Below the pieces are notes generated by a model. The model saw nothing but the letters and a program-made list of their open reading frames with translations, made no database searches and was not told the DNA's origin. A DNA stretch of 64,000 nucleotides from Paragyromitra xinjiangensis (Eukaryota > Ascomycota > Pezizomycetes > Pezizales > Discinaceae): contig JBCAMK010000008.1 of NCBI GenBank assembly GCA_038503065.1, positions 620,001-684,000 on the forward strand, given 5' to 3'. Each line of letters begins with the position of its first letter. Positions within the stretch are counted from its first letter, which is position 1. Below, piece after piece: positions 56,841 to 64,000 of the stretch. The position numbers and the translations under genes are program-made.

Positions 56841-59800
56841 ATGACAACTAAGTCATCAGGCATAGCCCAGGTACAGCAACTGAACTGTGCCAAAGGAATG
56901 GCCTCCACTCATTCAGTAACTCCACACGCTGCAATGAACGAAAATTTAATAGCACTTCTACTACAAGACCCTTGGTGTTTACCAACAGGTCTACCTCCCC
57001 AAATCCCTAATTTCACCTTATTCGTACCCTTATCACCAAACCCCAAATGCGCCACTTACATCAAGTCACATCTTAATCCAATACAAAAATCCACATACTT
57101 CACTAACTGCATAACAGTACAAATCAAACTCCCAAATCTAACAATAGACATTAGCAACATCTACGCAAATCACCTACCGTCATCACACAATTACCTATCC
57201 ACCAACACCTTTTTACCCAACCACATCATCTGCGGAGACTTCAACCTCCACCATACATGGTGGTATGGCTCCAAAACACACCTACATTTTTCAACCATCG
57301 ATCGAACCAGACCAACATCCAATCTCCTGGCTTCATGGCTAGAGGAACAAGAATATCACCTACACAATCATCCCGGAACTTACACACACTTCCCGCGCAA
57401 TGGCAACAATCCATCCATAATTGACCTCACGCTATCCAAGGGCATCGACCACCTTGCCCAATTATGGGAAAACGATTCAGGCCTCAAAGATGGCTCAGAT
57501 CACGCTACCATCACCACAACATTCATCCTAAACGCTCATACCCACACTCGTCCCAAAAGGGACATTCACAAAGCAGACTGGGACAAATTTCATCGCATAA
57601 TACAAAGCCATCCAATACACGAAATGCCACTCACAACCAAAGCACAAACCACACTGGCATGCGAAACCCTAACGCACATGCTACAACAAGCGACAGAAAC
57701 CGCAATCCCCCTCTCCAAACCCTCCCAAAAATCCAAGTCGTGGTGGACCAAAGAACTCACCAAACTACGCAAGGCGCTCAGCGCCACAAATAAATATAGC
57801 AGAGCACACCCCACACCGGAAAACAAGCTCACCGGCAAAAACCTACACAAGAAATGGCAAAAAGAAGTCAAACTCGCCAAAGAACACCACTGGCAGCAAA
57901 GACTCAACACCAGTGATCCTAACATCCTATGGAAAACCATCAAACAATCCAAAGGACGCACCCCACCCACCAATATTCCCTCACTCGAGAACAAGACCGA
58001 ATTCTCAGACAAATGCCAAATCTTCACAAAGGCTTTCTTTCCTTCCAACAATTCCACCCCAAAACCTATACCACCAAAGTGGTTACAACTACCGCATACA
58101 AACATCACACACGAACTCCCCCACATCACATCAAATCACATCAGCAAACTCCTCGCCAAAACCAACAAAAATTCAGCTCCCGGCACAGATGGCATCACAT
58201 ATCCCATCATCATTCAAGCACACCTTGCTGACCCCAATCTCATACCAAAAATTTTCAACCAGGCACTACTTCACTCAGTCATGCCAAACTGTTGGAAACA
58301 CGCTCTCATAACCTCAATACCTAAAGCATCGAAACCCGACAACTCCACACCCAAATCCTACCGCCCCATCTCTCTACTTTCATGCCTAGGCAAACTCCTA
58401 GAGAAATGCGTAGCCAAAAAGCTAGAAGCATACGCAGTCACCACAGGTGCAATAAACTCTCAACACACAGGAGCAAGAACCTCAATATCCGCCGTAGATC
58501 CCCTCGCCAACCTGCTCACCACAGCTCAAGAATGGCTCGACAGAAAAATTGTCAGAAGCAAAAACAAAAGCGGCAATAGGGAAATTAGACCATCCCTCCT
58601 CACATCCGACATAGAAGGAGCCTTCAACTGCGTAATTCATTCGCAAATGCTCCACATTTTCCAACACTACACCTTCCCCAACTGGATCACCAACTGGTAT
58701 GAAGAATTCAACAACAAACGCACAATTTCCTTCTCCTTCAATCAACAAAAGGAAAACCCCAAACCATCCCCGCAAGGCCTCCCACAAGGCTCACCCATTT
58801 CCTCCATCGCATTCACCATTTACAGCGCAGCACTAGATGCCACACCTTCTCCCTCGAACCTCCAACAATCATCCATATACATAGATGATGACGCTCTCCT
58901 ACAAGGAGCATTCAGCACCAAATTTGCAAACATCACCCTGCAAAACAGATTCACGGAAAAAATCAACAGGGCCAAATACCTCAACATTAACTATTCACCA
59001 CCCAAAACAGAACTCATACACTTTCTCACAAAAACCACGGTCAGGAAACTGGATATGCCACTTTCCATACCGTCAATCAACCTTGAAATTTTACCCTCGC
59101 AAGTGATCAAATCACTTGGGATACACATCGACGATAAACTCTCCTTCCTTCCACAAATAGACAAAGCTTCCAATCGACTCAGGGCAATCACACAACGCCT
59201 CAGCACCATGGCCAAAGCACACAATCTTACTCCATTTAACCTTCACCAACTCATCGATGCCCTAGCCATACCCAATTTTTTATGGGGTTCACCTCTCTGG
59301 TGGACAGGCAAACAAAATCTCCTGGAAAGAACCAAACCAGCCTATCATTCACTCGCCAGGCTAATCACCAGCCTCCCACGGCGAACTAAACTTGAAAAAT
59401 TACTCGCAGAAGCCACCCTCCCACCACTGGATTTACTACTAGACATGCACACACAAAAATACGCCATCAGAATCCTAAAGACTGGACCTCATAACCCAGC
59501 CTTCCTCCCCCTGATCAAACTATTACCACAAAATCAAGAATACCAAGGAACTGGACTCAAACGCATTGCTTCACTCCTCACACCTTTACTCCAGCACTCC
59601 CCACCTCTCGAAAATCTTCACCCCTCCTTTTCACCAGCCTATCTCCCACTCGAAAACATCCTTATATCCCCCAAATCCAAAGAAGAAACAGCCTTAGAGA
59701 ATAAATCTTGGATTGGTACATTAGAAAACGCTTGGCTCCTATATTCTGACGGCTCTAAAGCCGAGGATGGGATCACTTCGACAGCCGCACACCTAATCCA

Positions 59801-60526
59801 TATTCGCTTTGGCATTGAAACACAAAGCTATTCACACCGATGCAACATTGCACATCATGCTGAAAACGAAGATGCAGAAATCCATGGCATACAAGAAGCC
59901 ACCCATCTACTCGTCAATCACATTATGCACCCCACTCCAGTTTACCTCTGCGTGGACAACCAAAATGCCCTCCTGGCGCTAACAGGTTCAACCACAGCCA
60001 ACAGGGAATACCTCTGGCACACCCTCCTTAACATACAAACTTTACAATCAATCGGCTGCCAAGTAAAGGGCAAATGGACTCCATCACATAAAGCATCATA
60101 GGAAATGAAACAGCAGATCGCCTAGCCAAAGAAGCCTACCACCTACCGCCATGCAAATGGACGCGAACCACATTAAATTGGTTATCTCTTCAACCGCGCA
60201 AAGCCCTAAATCATAAATGGGTCACCCCACATCCATATTCCAAACAATTAAATCTGAAAATCGCCCAGTTACCTCTACACCGCGCAAAAAGAATCTGGAA
60301 AGTCAGAAACGAACTTTCCAAAGCCGATCACCTACCGGGGCAACCCCCCACTTCATGTCAATGCGGAGAAGAAGATTCTACTAAACACCGCATCCTTTCC
60401 TGCCCATTTTATACTTCCGAACGAGCTTTATTTTTCGAACAAAGGGATATCAAATGGGATTTTCTTTTCCAAAATGATTTAAATATTGCGAATTGTTTTT
60501 CTTTTATGGACACATTGGATATTTGA
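56841..60526 (+). pseudogene. LINE B ORF2, one frameshift near the end
   Basis: Open from ATG 56841 to a premature stop at 60101. Compared with A there is a 1-bp deletion near 60088, in the GKWTPSH-x-GITGNE segment of RNase H; adding one base gives 3,687 nt, the length of A ORF2. All endonuclease, RT (YIDDD) and the first three RNase H acidic motifs precede the break. The last RNase H Asp and the C-terminal Cys/His motif (CQCGEEDSTKHRILSC) follow in the other frame, ending at 60526. Confidence 0.88.
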
Positions 60527-60670
60527 AGATTATTTCCTTTATATATTGTTATTTTGTTGTTTTGATAGTTTTGTTTTGTTTTTCGTTATGTTTTAGGGGA
60601 AGAGTTAGTGGTGGCAGTTGAGGCGATATACTTTGTATCAGGGCTGTATAAAAATAAATAAATAAAATAA

Positions 60671-61087
60671 AATACACATGCAGATTAGACTGAACTGCGC
60701 CGTGCATGTAGGACTGCAGTGTGCAGGACTATGCCGGTGGTTCATAGAGTCTAGAGTGGTCAGATTGCTAATGGAGGTGCGGCAGCTCTAGGAGCATAGC
60801 CCCCGGAAGTACGGAAGGTCTTCCGGAGTAGAACACCAGTCCATTTGGCAATGGGACTCCGGGTCAAACCCGGTCCCCCACTAGAGCACGGCAGAGCGAG
60901 GACTGCGGAATGCAGGTGTTAAATACATCGCGAATGCTCCACCCTGCTGCTCTATTCTTCATGCGATAGTTGAGCCCTTAAGATTCTTGAGTAGTTTGCA
61001 AGAAAGAATCGGATTCTGAACCTGATCTATATCCATTTCGCAACGGCCGTACACCTAGCCTATCTACCTAGGCCTACCCCCGTTACA
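60671..61087 (+). mobile_element. 3' piece of the interrupted LTR
   Basis: After the AATACACATG site, the sequence aligns with 54150-54585 of the solo LTR (TCATAGAGTC, CCCTTAAGATTCTTGAG, GCAACGGCCGT, ending ACCCCCGTTACA at 61087). It is followed at once by Gypsy coding DNA rather than by a primer-binding site. Confidence 0.8.
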
Positions 61088-61898
61088 GTCAAGGCTTCTT
61101 TGTTCCCAATTTCGATCCACTTCGTCTCGAAATCCTGCAACAATACCACAATGCACCAGCAGCAGGACACCCAGGACGAGAAAAAACCTTTGAATTGGTA
61201 TCTAGGGATTTCTATTGGCCAAAGATGAGGGAGTATATCGGCCAATACATTAGGAACTGCCATTTCTGTCAACGAGCAAAGCCAACAACGCAAGGCACGC
61301 AAGGAGTTCTACGCCCCCTACCTATTCCAAATAGACCCTGGGAGGAATTATCAATGGATTTTGTGACTGGGTTACCAGAATCGGAAGGCTTTGACGCGAT
61401 AATGGTTATTGTTAACCGACTGTCGAAAATGAGGCACTTGATTCCTTGCAACACTACCGTGAACACTAGACAGGTGGCCGACCTGTACCTTCAGAATGTT
61501 TGGAAAATCCACGGCCTACCATCTTACATTACATCGGACCGTGGTACACAGTTCACTGCCAAGTTCTGGGAGGAGTTATGCCAACATCAACAGATCAACG
61601 CCAGGATGTCGACTTCCTTCCACCCAGAAACAGATGGGCACACCGAAAGATTTAATGCAGTAATGGAACAGTACCTCCGATGCTACGTATCCTACCAACA
61701 AGAAGACTGGGCCAAGTGGTTACCAATCGCAGAGTTCGCCGCAAACAATCAAGAATCGGCAAGTACGAGGATTACACCCTTCTTTGCTAATTATAGCTAC
61801 CACCCCCACTTCAACACCTTGATAAGACCAACATCCCGCGATCCACAAGCCCTCGATGCCAATGACTTCACCCAGCGCATGGAAGTACTTCAAGACTT
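61088..61898 (+). pseudogene. Gypsy (chromovirus-like) integrase fragment
   Basis: The frame is open from 61090: GFFVPNFDPLRLEILQ, an HHCC zinc finger (YHNAPAAGHPG ... NCHFCQRAK) and a DDE core with the Asp of SMDFVTGLP, the Asp of TSDRGTQF and, 35 residues later, the Glu of HPETDGHTERFN. This is integrase of a Ty3/Gypsy element. Everything upstream (gag, protease, RT) is absent because the LTR abuts directly, and the C-terminus is cut at 61898 by a CATCAG-family element. Confidence 0.9.
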
Positions 61899-63360
61899 CA
61901 TCAGCAAAAAAAAAAAGTCGCCCCGACACTTTCCGGTCTTCTGGAAGGCCATATTCCGCCCACTGAGTTTGTGGCCTTCCCGACCGCCTAGGCGAGCTGC
62001 TCCAAGCGCTGGCCTGTGTGGGTGCAACCTGCACACTGCACCGACCTCCTGGCGCTCGGCTGCGGCCACCCGCGCCCAGATGTGGTACTTAGCGAAATCC
62101 AGCAGGTTGCCCGATTGAATTTTTTTCTCTAAGTCCCTGAAAACTTGGGACTTAGCAAAATTCACGTCGCCTCCCCGAGGCACTTAGCAAGTTTCAAAAA
62201 TCTCCAGGTTGCTTAGTCATCGCTTAGTCGTCGCCAAAGCAACATCTAGTAAGACACCAATCTCCACCTCCCCCTATTCCCTCCCGTCCTTCCTACTATT
62301 ACTTCCCCCTATTCCCTCCCACCCATTCCCTACCTTGCTGTACCATAGTACTTTGCTAACATCGTGACTTTTAGGCTCGAAGTACCAAGCTCTGCTTGCA
62401 AAGAACCTCCTAGGTAACGTCTTGATTCCGTTTATTTGACTCCCGCTGATATGCCTCCTAGACTCGCGTCAATCTGCTGCTTCAGCTTCCTCTGCCTCCA
62501 CTGGCTGCCTGCTTCGCTGCTTCTGCCTAAGCGAGCTCAGGAGGTGGCTTAATTGGCTGATCGATCCACTGCCTGAGCCTCCGCTGCCTCCTGGAGGTCG
62601 TCGATCTGCTTCCTGAGCTTCCTCCGCCTCCTGGAGGTCGTCAATTCGCTGCCTGAGCTTCCGCCACCTCAGTCAATTGATCAATTTGCTGCTGCAGCCT
62701 CCGCTGCCTGCGCCATATGGTCAATTCGCTGCCTGAGCTTCCACTGCCTCCGCCACAGCTGCAGCAGCTTCCGCTGCCTGCGCCAAATGGTCAATTTGCT
62801 GCCTGAGCTTCTGCCGCCTCCGCCACAGCTGCAGCAGCTTCCGCTGCCTGCGCCATATGGTCAATTCGGGAAGCAGCGACAACCATTCTACCAGGACGAA
62901 TTTTCGAAAATAACTCCACAACCAACAGAGATATCATCAAACCGACTTCATATTCGGAATCAGCGCCCCTTTTTACCCCCTTCTACACCTCCTGGGAAAT
63001 CCATCTCTTCTATTGCAGAAGTTGTTGTGATTTTCCCCTTCATTTCCCCTCTTTGGGGCTCACCCCACCAAAAAACCCGCCGAGCCCCCCCTCAAAATCG
63101 TCGCCAGTCAACCAGTTCTTGTCCGATTGACCTGAAACTTGCACATCCACGCCGCCTACATACTACGGCCCAGGATTTTTAGTTTCAGCCAAATCGGGCC
63201 ACAGGCGCCCGAGTAGTACTCATTTTATCGCCCAAAATCGCCAGAAATCTCGGAATATTGCAATTCTGACTGACAGCACATCACCTGCTACCTTCTGGAA
63301 CATTCCATCGGTGGAACCCAATCAGCCTCTGGTCTTCAACGTCCAATCAACTTTTGTCTC
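61899..63360. mobile_element. third CATCAG-family element, right end not found
   Basis: The left end CATCAGCAAAA interrupts the Gypsy integrase frame after a TT dinucleotide. Just inside, TCTTCTGGAAGGCCATATT matches the 249-bp element, and CTTTGCTAACATCGTGACTT (62351-62370) matches the 2,452-bp element in inverse orientation. No inverted CATCAG end is visible before 64000, so the element is either truncated or extends beyond the window; the right coordinate is a guess at the leader of the next LINE. Confidence 0.5.
62455..62870. repeat. CTGCCTGAGCTTCCGC tandem repeats
   Basis: Imperfect direct repeats of CTGCCTGAGCTTCCGCTGCC-type blocks. Two of about 70 bp each (about 62719-62788 and 62789-62858) contain GTCAATT, CCACAGCTGCAGCAGC and TGCGCCA in the same order. 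It is the counterpart in this element of the minisatellite in the 39.4-kb element, but the unit is unrelated. On the minus strand it would encode Ala/Gln/Glu-rich peptide, with no sign of a gene. Confidence 0.55.
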
Positions 63361-63414
63361 GGCAATTTATTTTTAGTTTCCGTTACACAAAAATTTCCGA
63401 AAATTTCCGGAACC

Positions 63415-64000
63415 ATGTCGGCCCACGGGGATGAAATGCAAGATGATACGGAACTTCCCGTTGTGCCTCCATCTTCACCTCCCTCCAGCCCCACCATGAC
63501 TGCCACCAACCGATTCCTGAACGTCAGTCAGCATGCTCCTGACATCATGAGCAGCGACCCTATTTCCTCCACCACCAAACCTCTCCCGGCACCATTTGCT
63601 CGCAAGATTACACTCCCACCACCATTCTTCTCCTCAGCTGGCAACTCCCCCACACATCCTCTATCATTTAGGAACACTTTGGGAGGAATTGACCTCACCT
63701 ACGAGCCAGAACCAATGACCAGGACCAGATCCGCAGCTGGCCCGTCAAAGAGAACCTTTGGCAACCAACAGCAATCTGCTCCCCCTCCCAAACGCACTCC
63801 CACCTACTTTGCACTCCCAATGAGTCAAAACGACGTCAACCAACACCTCATGGCACAGAATGAACACCTGAACAAGGAAATCGCTGAGCTCAAGATGATG
63901 GTTAGCAACCTCACCACCCAAATCTCAACCTCCCTGGGCTCCATGAGCCACACTGTGATCGGGAAAGTGGATTCAATCCACCGCACCCTGAAAGCAACTA
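63415..64000 (+). CDS. LINE ORF1-like protein, N-terminal part (runs off right edge)
   Basis: The frame is open from ATG 63415 to the last base, 195 codons. It starts MSAHGDEMQDDTELPVVPPSSPP and is Ser/Pro/Thr-rich. A coiled coil begins near residue 140 (QNDVNQHLMAQNEHLNKEIA, then LTTQISTSLGSMSHTVIGKVDSIHRTL). This fits the front half of ORF1 of a Tad-like LINE; the zinc knuckles that would prove it lie outside. It is not close to the ORF1 of copies A, B or M. A Gypsy gag is the main alternative. Confidence 0.55.
   Translation, partial: MSAHGDEMQDDTELPVVPPSSPPSSPTMTATNRFLNVSQHAPDIMSSDPISSTTKPLPAPFARKITLPPPFFSSAGNSPTHPLSFRNTLGGIDLTYEPEPMTRTRSAAGPSKRTFGNQQQSAPPPKRTPTYFALPMSQNDVNQHLMAQNEHLNKEIAELKMMVSNLTTQISTSLGSMSHTVIGKVDSIHRTLKAT

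Larger units (their letters stand above)
55093..60670 (+). mobile_element. LINE copy B (plus strand)
   Basis: Full length (about 5.58 kb), head to tail with A. The leader begins with GACATCGCTGATTG, as in A. ORF1 is intact and ORF2 has one frameshift. The 3' end has GAGGCGATATACTTTGTATC followed by an AAATAAAT tail. Confidence 0.88.

Noticed and set aside
62787..63182. 131-codon Pro/Gln-rich frame near the right end
   Set aside because: Starts inside the tandem-repeat region, has no domain and probably belongs to the TIR element or LINE leader.

Overview
The window looks like chromosomal DNA of a filamentous ascomycete. The evidence is short (57-97 nt) spliceosomal introns with fungal donors and branch-point-like CTRAC boxes, a fungal AP180-type clathrin adaptor, a kelch-BTB protein of the Ral2/LZTR1 type, a mitochondrial aspartyl-tRNA synthetase, and Tad-like LINEs with chromovirus-like Gypsy remnants. 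Repeat-rich intergenic DNA and weakly mutated repeats would fit a Pezizomycete, but that placement is only a guess.

Region 1-23.5 kb is host DNA with six genes. They are: an F-box protein running off the left edge (minus); a ~1,828-residue coiled-coil protein with a spliced-on first exon (plus); a kelch/BTB protein (plus); an AP180/CALM adaptor in six exons, two of whose introns start with GC (minus); a small protein with a mitochondrial presequence (plus); and, 25 bp after its stop, a mitochondrial AspRS in three exons (plus). Gaps of 1-5 kb between them are mostly featureless, apart from a 140-bp foldback sequence near 11.1 kb. At 23.8 kb there is a short open frame resembling the N-terminal zinc finger of Mutator-like transposases.

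Region 24.8-64 kb is one nested retrotransposon complex. A ~700-bp LTR (starts TGTAACGG, ends CCGTTACA) begins at 29,001, resumes at 48,455 and ends at 60,681-61,087. Between its pieces sit two head-to-tail LINE arrays. Three copies lie on the minus strand (M1-M3, 29.0-48.4 kb), each junction carrying the same 13-bp site TACTGCCTCTAGT. Two copies lie on the plus strand (A and B, 48.7-60.7 kb), each junction carrying AATACACATG. A fourth, older minus copy (M0, 26.1-29.0 kb) sits at the same LTR position in another LTR copy. So LINEs have landed in LTRs at fixed sites, and the target duplication restores the site for the next copy. In turn LTRs have landed in LINEs: a complete solo LTR with 5-bp duplication lies in copy A ORF2.

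A separate family of terminal-inverted-repeat elements (ends CATCAGCAAAA, 2-bp target duplication) has hit an older LINE (249 bp, 25.2 kb), the ORF1 of M2 (2,452 bp, 39.4 kb, carrying a 12-bp minisatellite) and a Gypsy integrase (61.9 kb). For the first two, removing the element plus one 2-bp copy restores the host frame exactly. The window ends inside another LINE-like ORF1.

The LINEs encode ORF1 (coiled coil plus zinc knuckles, RNA binding) and ORF2 (APE endonuclease, reverse transcriptase, RNase H). M2 has an uninterrupted ORF2, while M1, M3 and B have uninterrupted ORF1, so no single copy has both frames open.
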